Positions 8,892 to 19,701 of a stretch of 64,000 nucleotides of DNA are shown here, one piece after another. The translations under genes were made by a program, and so were the position numbers. Each line of letters begins with the position of its first letter. The first letter of the stretch is position 1. The stretch lies in assembly GCA_009697815.1 (NCBI GenBank), contig WLRQ01000004.1:1-64000 (forward strand), written 5' to 3'. The stretch is from Actinomycetota bacterium (GTDB taxonomy: Bacteria; Actinomycetota; Actinomycetes; S36-B12; CAIYMF01). The notes under the pieces were generated by a model that had not been told where the DNA came from, made no database searches, and saw only the letters and a list, made by a program, of their open reading frames with translations.

Positions 8892-10121
8892 ATGGATGAC
8901 GCGACGTGGTGGCTGCGCTGTCGATCATGCGCCGTTCTTCGCGTGCCAGGCTCGGTCGACTATGTGTGCGCCGGATGTGGCGGCGAACTGGTCGTCGAGT
9001 ACGCAGCACCGAGCGCCACTCCACGCGCCGGAATCACGGGCTTATGGCGATGGGGCGATCGACTGCCGCTGCGCAGCGCTGCCCACATCATCACCCTCGG
9101 CGAAGGTGGCACTCCCCAGGTGCGACTGGGAACGCGCATCCATCAAGAACTGGGCGTCGCCTCGGCGGAAGTGAAGTGCGAGCACTTGAACCCGACAGGG
9201 TCATTCAAGGACCGCATCGCATCCGTCGCGGTCTCCTTGGCGGCAGAGCGCGGCCTCTCCGGACTCGCCGGCACCTCATCAGGAAATGGCGGCGCAGCTG
9301 CCGCTGCCTACACCGCGCGATCAGGAATGCCCCTCACCCTGTTCTCCCTCTCGGACGTAGCACCCCAAAAGCTCCTGCAGATCCGTGCGCTCGGTGGCCG
9401 GGTGCTCCTGGTCCAAGGCCTCGGCCACGATGGCAGCGCCACCATGCGAGCAGCCACGGCGGTAGCGCGGCACTCGGCCGAGAAGGGCGTCATGCCGTTC
9501 CTCACCGGTGGGCGGTATTCCCCCGAGGCCATGGAGGGCGCGGTGACGATCGCCTATGAGATCGCGGAGGATCGCCCCGCTACGACGGTGGTGTACTGCC
9601 CCGTCGGCGGCGGCGGCCTTCTGTCGGCGATTGGACGCGGCTTCCGGGCACAGGCCCCGCACGTGCGGTTGGTCGGAGTGCAGCCTCGTGGCTGCGCCAC
9701 CTTGTCACGGGCCATGCGCGGGGATTTTTCCGGACTTCCAGGCCCCGTGACCACGGGTGTATCGGGGCTGCAGGTGGGGGTGCTCTTCGACGGCCCCGGA
9801 TCGGTTGAGGCAATCACCCAATCAGGGGGTCACCTCACCGAGGTCGACGACGACGCAATTGCCGCGGCACAGCGTCTTCTCGCGCGCGAAGAAGGAATCC
9901 TGGTAGAGCCTGCAGGCGCCACGGCTCTCGCGGGAGCCCTCGCCGATGCCGCGCGCGGTCTGTTGCGATCTGATGACCACGTCGTTCTCGTCGCCACCGG
10001 CGCGGGATGGAAGGATACGGCTTCCCTCCAGCATCTTCTCTCCGACGCTGGCGGATTGGTCCCATCCGTCCCGGTCATCACCATTGACGAGATCGAGGAG
10101 GTTCTCGGTGAGCGGCTCTAA
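8892..10121 (+). CDS. Threonine synthase-like PLP enzyme with N-terminal zinc ribbon
   Basis: 'CRSCAVLRVPGSVDYVCAGCGGEL', 'CEHLNPTGSFKDRIASVAVSLA', 'VYCPVGGGGLLSAIGRGF'. Confidence 0.82.
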   Translation: MDDATWWLRCRSCAVLRVPGSVDYVCAGCGGELVVEYAAPSATPRAGITGLWRWGDRLPLRSAAHIITLGEGGTPQVRLGTRIHQELGVASAEVKCEHLNPTGSFKDRIASVAVSLAAERGLSGLAGTSSGNGGAAAAAYTARSGMPLTLFSLSDVAPQKLLQIRALGGRVLLVQGLGHDGSATMRAATAVARHSAEKGVMPFLTGGRYSPEAMEGAVTIAYEIAEDRPATTVVYCPVGGGGLLSAIGRGFRAQAPHVRLVGVQPRGCATLSRAMRGDFSGLPGPVTTGVSGLQVGVLFDGPGSVEAITQSGGHLTEVDDDAIAAAQRLLAREEGILVEPAGATALAGALADAARGLLRSDDHVVLVATGAGWKDTASLQHLLSDAGGLVPSVPVITIDEIEEVLGERL

Positions 10122-10893
10122 GGATTTGTTCTCACTTGCGGGCAAGGTCGCACTCGTCAGTGGAGGCGCGGGGCTCTACGGGCGCCACATCGCCTCGGCG
10201 CTTGCAACCGCAGGCGCGCATGTCGTCCTTGCCGCGAGAGGTACCGAGGCGTGCGAGATCACGGCGGCGGACCTTCGAGCGCAAGGCCTGAAGGCGAGTG
10301 CGATGCCCCTGGACCTCGCCGACGAAGGCTCGATCCGGACACTGCGCGACGCGGTGGTCTCACAGCACGGCCGAATCGATGTTCTGATCAACAATGCCGT
10401 GGCTCGCGTCGGTGGGGACATCGATCACACCACGCGAGAGCAGTGGGAGATGACCTCGCAGGTGAACTCCACCGGGCTGTTCCTGATGTCGCGTGACGTG
10501 GGAGCCCAGATGGTGGCGCAGGGGTCAGGCTCCATCGTGAACATCGCCTCTATCTACGGCGTGGTGGGTCCCGACTTCTCGATATACGGCTCGACGGGCA
10601 TGACCAACCCAGCGTTCTATGCCTACGACAAGGGCGGCATGATCAGCTTCACGAGATACCTGGCCGCCTATTACGCCCCGCACAACATCAGAGTCAACTG
10701 CCTGAGCCCCGGCGGGCTCGCAAGCCCCGGACAGCCGGCCGAATTCGTCGCCAACTACGAGGCGCGAGTGCCACTTGGCCGACTCGCCGGGCCCGATGAC
10801 ATCAAGGGGCCGGTGGTCTTCCTCGCCTCTGACGCATCTGGCTATGTCACCGGCGTGAATATTCCGGTCGACGGCGGCTGGACCGCTCACTGA
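10108..10893 (+). CDS. SDR family oxidoreductase
   Basis: GTG start; 'ALVSGGAGLYGRHIASAL', YxxxK 'YAYDKGGMISFTRYLA', 'VDGGWTAH'. Confidence 0.88.
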   Translation: MSGSKDLFSLAGKVALVSGGAGLYGRHIASALATAGAHVVLAARGTEACEITAADLRAQGLKASAMPLDLADEGSIRTLRDAVVSQHGRIDVLINNAVARVGGDIDHTTREQWEMTSQVNSTGLFLMSRDVGAQMVAQGSGSIVNIASIYGVVGPDFSIYGSTGMTNPAFYAYDKGGMISFTRYLAAYYAPHNIRVNCLSPGGLASPGQPAEFVANYEARVPLGRLAGPDDIKGPVVFLASDASGYVTGVNIPVDGGWTAH

Positions 10894-10942
10894 TTCAGCC
10901 CGCCGTGCGTGCAACTGCGATGTCCTTGGGCCTCACGAGGAT

Positions 10943-11683
10943 TCACGGGACGAGTTGAGGTGGAACTCGACCTGTGTCGAACGCGTCGAGGGCCATCCGG
11001 AGGTGATCGCCCGCGCGGCTCAGGACAAACGAACCGTGACCCGGGAGCAGCACATCAGGCCGCACCTTCGCAAGCCTTCGAATACTCTCGGCGAGGACCG
11101 CAGGGCGGGAGTCCTCAGTCGAGAGCAGTGCCACACGGCCACGGGCGAAGACCAAGTCGCCGGTGAATACCGCCATCAATGGGCCGATCGTCACTCGGAA
11201 GCACAGATGCCCATCCGCATGTCCCGGAGTAGCGAGGGCAGTGATCACCAGACCGCCAACCCTGATGTCGTCATTGTCCAGCAGCACTCCACAGTGCGTC
11301 GGCGTGAGCACGACCTCCTCTGGGTAGGTACCGGCTGCCCGGGCGCGACTGAGTCCTGACGCGAACTCGTCACCCGCGGCGACGATCTCCGCCACCCGCG
11401 CTGAGGCAAGAATCTCGGCGCCCAGAGCGTCGGCAAGGAAACGAGCTCCCGCCGCGTGATCAGCGTGAGCGTGTGTCAAAAGCACTCGGGACACTGAGGT
11501 CGGTTCGACGCCTGCGGCGATGATCCTCGCGATGATGTCGTCGGTCGCGAGTCCGCATCCCGCGTCGATGAGCACCGCGTCGCTTCCGCCGTCAATCAGG
11601 TAGACGTGGGAGTCGTGGGGGTCGGTGATCGAGTGTCCAAGCGAACCGCTCCCCACGAGATGGACACCTGGGAGAAGCCTCAT
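10943..11683 (-). CDS. MBL fold metallo-hydrolase
   Basis: 'VLLTHAHADHAAGA', 'ALATPGHADGHLCF', 'VLLPGHGSFV'. Confidence 0.9.
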   Translation of the reverse strand: MRLLPGVHLVGSGSLGHSITDPHDSHVYLIDGGSDAVLIDAGCGLATDDIIARIIAAGVEPTSVSRVLLTHAHADHAAGARFLADALGAEILASARVAEIVAAGDEFASGLSRARAAGTYPEEVVLTPTHCGVLLDNDDIRVGGLVITALATPGHADGHLCFRVTIGPLMAVFTGDLVFARGRVALLSTEDSRPAVLAESIRRLAKVRPDVLLPGHGSFVLSRAGDHLRMALDAFDTGRVPPQLVP

Positions 11684-12702
11684 GGAATCTCATACATCGT
11701 GGGGTGAGCGGCCGGAACCAAACCTGGACGGACCGTTTCGTGACGACCCGTGAGCATCGAGAGCTCCGCCGCAGCGAGCGTGCTGCAGACATTGAGGCTG
11801 GCGCGGCCGGAGAAGGGCCATGAGCCTGTGCCCTCGACGGCAGAGATAAATGCGGAGATCTCAGCGTCGTATACCTGCTCGAGAACCTCGGCCCAATCCG
11901 CTATGTGCCGAACGTCGTCAGTGCGCGCGCCTGGGAGGCGACGCTCGACACTGCCCGCCAGCAGATCGAAGGCCACAACACCGTTCTCGCCAGCGACCCA
12001 TCCTCGTCGGGCAACCTGGGGCGACGCCATCAGAACGCTCAGTTGGCCCACTGCGCCCGTCTCGGTGACCAGTTGCAAGCAGTAGGTGTCTTCCGCATCG
12101 CCGTCGAGGGTGCCTCGCTTCTCGACCCGCCCGGACACAGAGCGCGTCGGACCGACAATTCCGTGAAGCCCGATGAGTTCGAAGGCGGTCATCTCCCGGG
12201 CTGGCGCTGTCGCGCGGTGACGCGCGTAGTACTCCTGGCCTTCCCCGGGGTGCCAACTCGGCGCGTCGACCGAGAGTAGGTAACCAAATGCATGCACGGC
12301 CCCGAGCTCGTGGCGCACGATCCGCGCCACCTCCTCGACCACCGGGTGGAACAGCAGCGTCGCCGAGGGGGCGAAAACCACGCCGCCACGTTCCGCGATG
12401 GCCTCGGCCTCCGGTTGGGAGGGCCAGATATCGGCTTCTGAGAAGACATGTCGTCCCGTGTCGAGCGCGAGGCGCACCAGATCCGAGTGCTGGTCCGGAG
12501 GCGTCGAGACGATGAAGATCTCTGGGTCCCACGCGAGTGCCTCGTCCAGGGAGTTGAACCCGACAATTCCGAACGCCGCCAGCGCACGAGCGCGGCGATC
12601 CTCACGCCCATCCAGCAGGCGGATCTCGATCCCCGGCCGAACGCGCAGGTCGCGCATTCGGCGCGTCCCCATGGATCCGCCACCGATCTGCAGCACGCGC
12701 AT
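11680..12702 (-). CDS. Gfo/Idh/MocA family oxidoreductase
   Basis: 'MRVLQIGGGSMGTRRMRDLR', 'IFIVSTPPDQHSDLVRLALDTGRHVFSEADIW'. Confidence 0.85.
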   Translation of the reverse strand: MRVLQIGGGSMGTRRMRDLRVRPGIEIRLLDGREDRRARALAAFGIVGFNSLDEALAWDPEIFIVSTPPDQHSDLVRLALDTGRHVFSEADIWPSQPEAEAIAERGGVVFAPSATLLFHPVVEEVARIVRHELGAVHAFGYLLSVDAPSWHPGEGQEYYARHRATAPAREMTAFELIGLHGIVGPTRSVSGRVEKRGTLDGDAEDTYCLQLVTETGAVGQLSVLMASPQVARRGWVAGENGVVAFDLLAGSVERRLPGARTDDVRHIADWAEVLEQVYDAEISAFISAVEGTGSWPFSGRASLNVCSTLAAAELSMLTGRHETVRPGLVPAAHPTMYEIP

Positions 12703-12733
12703 CGCGCTTGTCTCCTCCCTCGTGGTTGACACG

Positions 12734-13519
12734 TCAGTACGCGAGCCAGCCGCCATCGACCACAACCGTCTCGCCCGTGATGAATGCGGCCTCGTCCGAT
12801 ACGAGGAAGGCGACTACGGCCGCCACATCGTCGGGCGTGCCGCGACGACCGAGCGGAGTTCTCCGCCCCCAAGGATCGGCCAGAATCCGCCCATCAGAAG
12901 CCGGCCTCGTCGAGGAAGTCACGTCGACGTCGCCCGGAGCGACCCCGACAACTCTGATTCCGTTCGGCGCCAACTCGAAGGCCAAACCCTTCGTGAGTCC
13001 CAGGAGAGCGGCCTTGGTCGCAACGTAGGCGGTGGCCTGCTGCTGGGCGGCGTAGGCGCCGACGGAGGTGATGTTGACGATCACGCCTGAACCTCGGGTG
13101 CTCATGTCCCGGGCTGCTTCTCGGCTGCACCTGAACGCCGCCTTGAGATTTACGTCCACCACACGGTCGAGATGGCCATCAGTGAAGTCGAGGAGAGGTC
13201 CGATTGCAGCGGGCCCTGTCACCGCCGCGTTGTTCACCAGAATATCGATCCTCCCGTGGCGATCCAGAGTGGTCCGGACCACGGCTGCGCACGCGTCGGC
13301 CGAGGCAAGATCGCCACCGACCCCGGACAGCACTCGGCCGGTCGACGAGAGCGATTCGACAGCGGCAGCGGCCCTTTCCCCTGTGCTCTGTGCAATCACG
13401 ACGATGGCCCCCAGATCGGCCAGCCGACAGGTGATCGCTGCACCAATGCCCGTCCCACCCCCGGTTACCAAGGCCACACGGCCGGCGATCGGGCGGGAAG
13501 GCGTCGACAGGTCAGTCAT
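12734..13519 (-). CDS. SDR family oxidoreductase
   Basis: 'GRVALVTGGGTGIGAAI', 'DILVNNAAV', 'AYVATKAALLGLTKGLA', 'VVDGGWLAY'. Confidence 0.9.
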   Translation of the reverse strand: MTDLSTPSRPIAGRVALVTGGGTGIGAAITCRLADLGAIVVIAQSTGERAAAAVESLSSTGRVLSGVGGDLASADACAAVVRTTLDRHGRIDILVNNAAVTGPAAIGPLLDFTDGHLDRVVDVNLKAAFRCSREAARDMSTRGSGVIVNITSVGAYAAQQQATAYVATKAALLGLTKGLAFELAPNGIRVVGVAPGDVDVTSSTRPASDGRILADPWGRRTPLGRRGTPDDVAAVVAFLVSDEAAFITGETVVVDGGWLAY

Positions 13520-14463
13520 AGCGAGGCCGCAGCTATCGGGGCCGGCCCGAGCATGGCAATCGCATCGCCCGGTGTGACGATCGCCGTTTGTCGAAGCATC
13601 ATCACGGTCGCGGGTCCTGGCCGAGGGTTCCGGATCTGCTGCACAACCCGTGCGGCATCGTCGATGATCTCGGCGATGACCTGACCGGTGCTCACGACAT
13701 CTCCGGCTGCCGACCGAGTCACGCAGTAGCCAGCGAAAGTCGAGGCCAAGGAAGAGTCCACATCACCGTCATCTCCGCTCAACCATGTGCTTTCGATATG
13801 CGGACCAGGGGTCTCATGGCCCATCCCGAAATGGGCTAGGAGCCGAGTCAGGCCGCGAACGTAGGTATCGAGGTCGGTTCCGGCTAGTCCGCCGCCGCCA
13901 CTACCTTCGACGTAGATCGAGGGAACCCCCAGATCGGCTGCAGCTGACAGGCTTCGGCCTGGTCCGCTGCCTTCATGCTGCCATGTGAGTGGTGCGCCGA
14001 AGGCGGTTGCCGCTTCCCGCGACATCGGTGACGTAACGAGGTGGTCGACGAAGCCAACGAACAGCGGCATGGAGTAATGGACACCGGCGGAATGGAGGTC
14101 GACGAGGAGGTCCGCGCCCCGAATCACCCGCTCGGTGAGAGCGTGTGCGATCTGTTTGGTGACACTTGCCGACGCGTCGCCGGGGAACACTCTCGCCAAG
14201 TTCTCGCCGTCAAGCGGACTCGTGCGGGTTCGTGCCTCGAAGGCAGGCGGGTTGCACACCGGCACCACGCGCAGGGTTCCCCTGAGTAGCCCTTGGGCAT
14301 CCAACAGCTCTGCCAGGTTGATCAGCATTCGCGCAGCAGCGACACCCTCGATCTCGTCCCCATGAACTCCGCCAAGAACAGCCAGGGTCGGGCCGTTGCC
14401 GTCGCCGATTTCGTGCATGTACAGGCCCACACCAGGACCAAGGTCCAGGGTTCTGCTTGTCAC
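13516..14463 (-). CDS. Succinylglutamate desuccinylase/aspartoacylase family protein
   Basis: 'AVLGGVHGDEIEG', 'DGENLARVFPGD', 'LLVDLHSAG'. Confidence 0.85.
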   Translation of the reverse strand: MTSRTLDLGPGVGLYMHEIGDGNGPTLAVLGGVHGDEIEGVAAARMLINLAELLDAQGLLRGTLRVVPVCNPPAFEARTRTSPLDGENLARVFPGDASASVTKQIAHALTERVIRGADLLVDLHSAGVHYSMPLFVGFVDHLVTSPMSREAATAFGAPLTWQHEGSGPGRSLSAAADLGVPSIYVEGSGGGGLAGTDLDTYVRGLTRLLAHFGMGHETPGPHIESTWLSGDDGDVDSSLASTFAGYCVTRSAAGDVVSTGQVIAEIIDDAARVVQQIRNPRPGPATVMMLRQTAIVTPGDAIAMLGPAPIAAASL

Positions 14464-15452
14464 GGCTGGGGCGTCAAACGCAGGGGCAGGATACGTTCGC
14501 GTAGTTCAGCCCCTCGCTCCAGAAGCGCCGCGGCGTGCGAACGAATACCGTCGTCCGACTGAGTGAGCGGGCGGCTCGTGGTGGCGTGCGCGATGATTCC
14601 CCTCTGCACGAGCGCCTCCTTCACGACGGCGAAGAACTGCGCGGAGAAGCTCGCACCGGGCAGGGGGTGGAAGTACAGATCCATGAGCCCAATGATGCCG
14701 TTCTGAATCTCGGCAGCTCCCGACCAGTCGCCCACCGCAGCGCGACCCATGAGAGCGACATGGAATTCCGGGAACACGTTCGCGAGTCCCGGGATCGCAC
14801 CGCTGAAGCCACCCAGCATCGAGGCGTCGATGCACTGCTCACACCCGGTATAGCTGACAAACCCTGGGAGGTGCCGCGTGGCCTGGGAGATCATTCGACC
14901 GCCGACGATGTCCCCGGAGGAGTCCTTAACCCCGGCGATAGTCCCCGCCTCCGCGAGCCGGCGGATCAGGTCGGGCCCGAGAAGGGTCCCGACGCGCGAG
15001 GGAACCTCGTAGGCGATCAACGGGACATCGACCCGCACGGCGATCTGCTCGTAGTGGCGCACCAGTTCAGCCGGGGAGGGACGGTCGCCCGCCGGGGCCG
15101 AGACCAACAGCGAGCCGGGGTCGAGCGCGCCGAGCTTGGCCGCGGCATCAGCGCTGTCTGCAGTGCCCTGATGAGGAACACCCAGCATGACGTGAGTCAG
15201 GGATGAGGCGTAGGCCGTCGCCCGCGCGGCGACTTTCATCCGCTCCGCGGCTGCTAGCCAGAGCCACTCCCCGGAGGAGCCCAGCACCAGGACGCCATCC
15301 ACTCCCGAGCCTGTGGTGAAGTCGATCAGCGAGGTCAGTGAATCGAGGTCTACGGAACCGTCGGGATTCAGCGGAGTCACGAGGGGTACCAGTACGCCTC
15401 GCGCGGGAAGCGGACGCGCCCCTACGCGCGGCGCTGGGGATACATCAGTCAT
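14460..15452 (-). CDS. Dihydrodipicolinate synthase family protein
   Basis: 'GVLVPLVTPLNPDGSVDLDSL', 'VDGVLVLGSSGEWLWL', 'AGVKDSSGD'. Confidence 0.88.
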   Translation of the reverse strand: MTDVSPAPRVGARPLPARGVLVPLVTPLNPDGSVDLDSLTSLIDFTTGSGVDGVLVLGSSGEWLWLAAAERMKVAARATAYASSLTHVMLGVPHQGTADSADAAAKLGALDPGSLLVSAPAGDRPSPAELVRHYEQIAVRVDVPLIAYEVPSRVGTLLGPDLIRRLAEAGTIAGVKDSSGDIVGGRMISQATRHLPGFVSYTGCEQCIDASMLGGFSGAIPGLANVFPEFHVALMGRAAVGDWSGAAEIQNGIIGLMDLYFHPLPGASFSAQFFAVVKEALVQRGIIAHATTSRPLTQSDDGIRSHAAALLERGAELRERILPLRLTPQP

Positions 15453-15827
15453 GAAGGTGGTTGTTCTCCGCATCCTCGTGACGCGCCAGCCCCGTGAGGG
15501 GTTTTGCCAGCTGAAACCACAGTGTTGCTCGTCGGAACAGCATCTACGCTTGCTCTGCGCAGTGTCAACCATCTCCAGCGATTGGCCTCGCGCGTGATCC
15601 CAGTGGACAGAGCATTCGGGACCATCTCCGAAAATGAAACTACGGTGCCGACTGTTGACACGCGAGATACCTCAAGTCAGACTCCGGTTGTGCTCGCGAA
15701 ACTACGTCGCGGCACCACGTGGCGATCGACATCGACTCCGGGCGTTCGTGCGCTGCGAGCCGCACATGAGGCGACATCGACGCCGTCGCTCGCCCACCGG
15801 TTGCTGGCCTAAGGACGGGATTGCCCG

Positions 15828-16856
15828 ATGGATCCACTCGGTGTCGGAGTCATTGGCTCCGGCTTCATGGGCCGAACGTGGGCCCGGGTCGCCACATTGT
15901 GTGAAGGAACCGAGCTCCGCGCTGTCGCGGGTGGCAAACGCGCACCTGGCCTCGGAGCCGACTTCGGAGTTGAGGTCATGGACTCGGTCGGGGCGTTGAT
16001 CGCTCGCGACGACGTCGACATCGTGGTGGTCACCTCGCCACCGAATGCCCATGTGGGGCAAGTGCTGGCAGCGGCCGAGAACGGCAAGCATGTACTTGTC
16101 GAGAAGCCCATGGCCCGAGACTCCGCAGAGTGCGTCGCCATGATCGAGGCCTGCGAGAGGGCTGGAACGCAACTCGCCGTGGTGTCCCAGCATCGCTACC
16201 GCGACGCACCACTCGCCGCGAAGCGACTGATCGACGAGGGCGCAATCGGTTCGGTCCGCATGGTGCGGGTCTCCGGGCTCGACGCCTGGTGGGACATGAC
16301 GGAGACCCACGACGAATGGAAGCTAGACCACGAACAGATCCGCGTCTTCGCCGACTGGGGCGCACACGGCTGTGACGTGCTTCGCTGGTTCGTCGGCTCC
16401 CCCGCCGTTCTCGCCTATGCGCAGTACCACACGTACGCAGATCAACCACCTCCCGGACAAAGCATCTTGGCCACGTATCGGTTCGCGAACGATGTGATGG
16501 CAAGTGTCTGGATGACATATGAGGTTCCCGAACCGCGGCTCGGCTCGGCCCTTCAATTCCTGATTACGGGCTCCGAGGGAATGATCGACGTGGACGCCTA
16601 TGGAGCGGTGAAGCTGGCTCGTGACGGCGAGTGGAGCACCGTGTTCGAACAGGTTCCTTTCGACTCGCTCGACACAGGCAGCGCCGGACGCCTCGAGGCA
16701 TACCGGCGGGAGTTGGACGATGTGGTTCAGGCGGTGCGCACAGGCCTGCCCGCGCCGGTCAGCGGGCGCGAGGGCCTGTTGACGCAACGCATGCTTGACG
16801 CCGTGGAGTTGTGCGCCCAGACAGGCATCGCTGTCGACCTGACTGAACCGGCCTGA
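15828..16856 (+). CDS. Gfo/Idh/MocA family oxidoreductase
   Basis: 'GVGVIGSGFMGRTWARV', 'VVVTSPPNAHVGQVLAAAENGKHVLVEKPMA'. Confidence 0.9.
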   Translation: MDPLGVGVIGSGFMGRTWARVATLCEGTELRAVAGGKRAPGLGADFGVEVMDSVGALIARDDVDIVVVTSPPNAHVGQVLAAAENGKHVLVEKPMARDSAECVAMIEACERAGTQLAVVSQHRYRDAPLAAKRLIDEGAIGSVRMVRVSGLDAWWDMTETHDEWKLDHEQIRVFADWGAHGCDVLRWFVGSPAVLAYAQYHTYADQPPPGQSILATYRFANDVMASVWMTYEVPEPRLGSALQFLITGSEGMIDVDAYGAVKLARDGEWSTVFEQVPFDSLDTGSAGRLEAYRRELDDVVQAVRTGLPAPVSGREGLLTQRMLDAVELCAQTGIAVDLTEPA

Positions 16857-17866
16857 TGACATCGGCGATGGTGCCACGTGGCGACGACCGTCCGCTCGTT
16901 CTCATCTACGACCCCATTCGCGATGTTCCCTGGGACTACGAGGTCGAGCGCGAACTGCTCCATGCCGCAGGAGTCGATCTCGTCATCCCCGCGCAGGCCC
17001 TGGCAGGTGAGGATTTGCTCGCACGCAGCGATGTGGTCGTGGTCTCGGGCGAGTTTCCTATCGAAGCCATGAATCAGCTTGAACGTTGCGTGGGCCTGCT
17101 GTGCTACAGCGTCGGCATGGACAACATCGATCACTCCGCGGCGCAGGAACGGGGCATACCCGTGACGAATATCGCCGGCTACTGCACGGATGAGGTGTCC
17201 GACCATGCCCTGGCTTTGCTCCTCGCTTCTCAGCGCCGGTTGATCCCGTTCGCCGTGGAGGCCGACTCGGGGAACTGGGACGTGTACCACCGCGACGAGA
17301 TGACTCAGATCAGGCGACTTCGTGGCCAGGTCGCCGGCATCATCGGCGTCGGGCGCATCGGCACTCAGGTTGCGCACAAGGTCGCAGCTTTCGGAATGCA
17401 GGTCCTCGGCTACGACCCCTTCCTCGACCCGAAGCAGGTTGACTTCCTGGATCTGGTCGGGCTTGACGAGCTTCTCGAACGCAGCGATGTCGTCGTTCTC
17501 TGCAGCGCGCTCGTGGAGTCCTCCCGCAACTTGATCAATGCCCAGCGCCTTGGCCAGATGAAGCCGGGAGCGACCCTCGTCAACGTCGCACGGGGCGGCC
17601 TGGTCGACGAGCTAGCGCTTGCGGCGGCCCTGCGATCAGGTCATCTCGGGGGCGCGGCCCTCGACGTCCGCGCACACGAGCCGCCAGATGGCACCGACGA
17701 TCCATTGAGGGGCGCGCCGAACCTGCTGCAGACCCAGCATCTAGGCGCGTTGTCACGGGAGTCCCGCGTCGATCTGCACGTCTTTGCAGCGCAACGGATT
17801 GTGGAACTGCTCGTCTCCGCGCGCCGAATCGTTGACCCATCCGCACCCCAGGAGGCAATCTCGTGA
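16856..17866 (+). CDS. D-2-hydroxyacid dehydrogenase (NAD-binding)
   Basis: 'GQVAGIIGVGRIGTQVAHKVAAFGMQVLGYDPF', 'KPGATLVNVARGGLVDE'. Confidence 0.9.
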   Translation: MTSAMVPRGDDRPLVLIYDPIRDVPWDYEVERELLHAAGVDLVIPAQALAGEDLLARSDVVVVSGEFPIEAMNQLERCVGLLCYSVGMDNIDHSAAQERGIPVTNIAGYCTDEVSDHALALLLASQRRLIPFAVEADSGNWDVYHRDEMTQIRRLRGQVAGIIGVGRIGTQVAHKVAAFGMQVLGYDPFLDPKQVDFLDLVGLDELLERSDVVVLCSALVESSRNLINAQRLGQMKPGATLVNVARGGLVDELALAAALRSGHLGGAALDVRAHEPPDGTDDPLRGAPNLLQTQHLGALSRESRVDLHVFAAQRIVELLVSARRIVDPSAPQEAIS

Positions 17867-18291
17867 GTGAGAGACCCGGCGTCACACGCGTGGACCGAAC
17901 TGCCGTCGTTGCTGATGGCGCCTCCAAACCAGCAGGGCCGTACTCGCATGCGGTTCGAAGTGGTGACCTGCTCTTCATCTCAGGCCAAGGGCCCTTCGAC
18001 AACCAGGGCGCCCTGGTGGGCACAACCTTCGCTGAACACCTTCGAAGTGTCTTCGACAACCTCGCCATCATCGCTCGTGCCGCGGGTGGCGACATCAACG
18101 ACATTGTCAGGTTGGGTGCCTATCTCGAGGACTACAGCAACTTCCAGGAATACAACGCCTTCATGGGCGAATACCTGCGGCCGCCCTACCCGGCACGCAC
18201 GACTATCCCCGTGCCCACACTCGGTATTCCGATCGAACTTGACGCGGTGATCGCGATGCCACCAAGGGCGACTCAACCTCCCACCGCGTGA
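17863..18291 (+). CDS. RidA family protein
   Basis: 'KPAGPYSHAVRSGDLLFISGQGPFD', 'YPARTTIPVPTLGIPIELDAVIAM'. Confidence 0.9.
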   Translation: MSERPGVTRVDRTAVVADGASKPAGPYSHAVRSGDLLFISGQGPFDNQGALVGTTFAEHLRSVFDNLAIIARAAGGDINDIVRLGAYLEDYSNFQEYNAFMGEYLRPPYPARTTIPVPTLGIPIELDAVIAMPPRATQPPTA

Positions 18292-18306
18292 GGGCGTATG
18301 CGCTTG

Positions 18307-19701
18307 TCACATCCGAGCCAATACTCCGGGCCGTCGGCGAAGCAGAGCAAACACAATCACCCCCGCCAGGAATGTCATGCCCGCACCAAGGCTGAATGCG
18401 GCCGCGTATCCGTGGACGGTGGCGTCCATGATCTCCGTTGCCGAGGCGTCCGCGCCGAACCCAGCGATCCAGTTCGCTGTCGTTGTCGTCACCACGGTGT
18501 TGAGCAGAGCTGCACCGAGTGCGCCCCCCACCTGTTGAGTGGCAAGGTACGCCGCTGACCCAGCGCCCGTGTCGTCGGCGGCAATTCCATGAAGGGCAAT
18601 ACTCGACAACGGAACGAACGCTAGGCCGAGCCCCACGCTCAGCAGCACCTCCCCTGGCAGCACGTGGGCGAGGTACGAAGAACTGATCGAGAGTTGGGCA
18701 AGCAACAGCAGGCCACTCATCAGCGAGCCGAGGCCCGCCAGCGTGACGGCCGTCCCCCCGAAGCGTGGGATGAGTTCTCCGGCAGCGACGCTGCTCAACA
18801 CAGTGCCCACGGAGATCGGGACTAGCGCCAGGCCTGTGCCGAGGGCTGTATAGCCAAGTACCCGCTGAAGGTAGAGGGTCAGCATGAGGACTGGGAGCAC
18901 TCCGAGGCAGACCACGAACGTGGCGAGCATCGCGCCTCCTCGACGGCGGTCGAGCAAGATCAATGGTGGCAGCAGGGGGTCGGGCGACCGCCTCTCGATC
19001 ATCCAGAAGGTCGCCAGTAGGAAGGCACCCGCCAGAATCAGCCCCCCGCCGAAGACCGATCCGATCGCGCCACCATGTCCACCGAGCCGGGTGATCCCGT
19101 AGGCAAGGAGAACCACGCCACCCGTCCCGGTGATCGCCCCGGGGACGTCATGGCTCCGGCCCCGTTCAGCCTTGCTCTCGCGCAGAATTGCCAACGCTGC
19201 CAATGCAATGACCGCCGCAATCGGCACGCTCGCATACAAGCACCACCGCCATGATTCGACCTCAGTGAGCAAGCCTCCGAGCAGTAGGCCAATGACCGAT
19301 CCCGCGGCGGCCACCCCGCCATAGATGCCGAAGGCACGCGCACGTTCACGGGCGTGGGGGAACATCCCCGTCAAGATCGCCAGTGCTGCTGGTGTGAGCA
19401 ACCCAGCGCAGGCACCCTGCAGCGCTCGTCCGGCGATGAGGGTGGCTGGACCGGTCGCACTCCCCGCAATGATCGAGGCGCCGGCGAACCCGAGGAGGCC
19501 CACCACCAGTGTTCGTTTCCGTCCGGCGTAGTCGGCGACCCTGCCGCCCAGCAACAGCAGGGCACCCCAGGTGAGTGTGGCGGTGTTTGTGATCCACAGC
19601 CTGTCCAGGTCGCTCACGCCAAGGTCCGCTTGGGCAGAGGGAAGTGCGACGGTCACCGCGCAGGCATCGATGACGATAAGCATCTGCGCGCACGAAACCA
19701 C
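18307..19701 (-). CDS. MFS transporter, DHA2/EmrB-QacA type
   Basis: Multiple TM segments; 'DLDRLWITNTATLTWGALLLLGGRVADYAGRKRTLVVGLLGFAGASIIAG'. Confidence 0.88.
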   Translation of the reverse strand: MVSCAQMLIVIDACAVTVALPSAQADLGVSDLDRLWITNTATLTWGALLLLGGRVADYAGRKRTLVVGLLGFAGASIIAGSATGPATLIAGRALQGACAGLLTPAALAILTGMFPHARERARAFGIYGGVAAAGSVIGLLLGGLLTEVESWRWCLYASVPIAAVIALAALAILRESKAERGRSHDVPGAITGTGGVVLLAYGITRLGGHGGAIGSVFGGGLILAGAFLLATFWMIERRSPDPLLPPLILLDRRRGGAMLATFVVCLGVLPVLMLTLYLQRVLGYTALGTGLALVPISVGTVLSSVAAGELIPRFGGTAVTLAGLGSLMSGLLLLAQLSISSSYLAHVLPGEVLLSVGLGLAFVPLSSIALHGIAADDTGAGSAAYLATQQVGGALGAALLNTVVTTTTANWIAGFGADASATEIMDATVHGYAAAFSLGAGMTFLAGVIVFALLRRRPGVLARM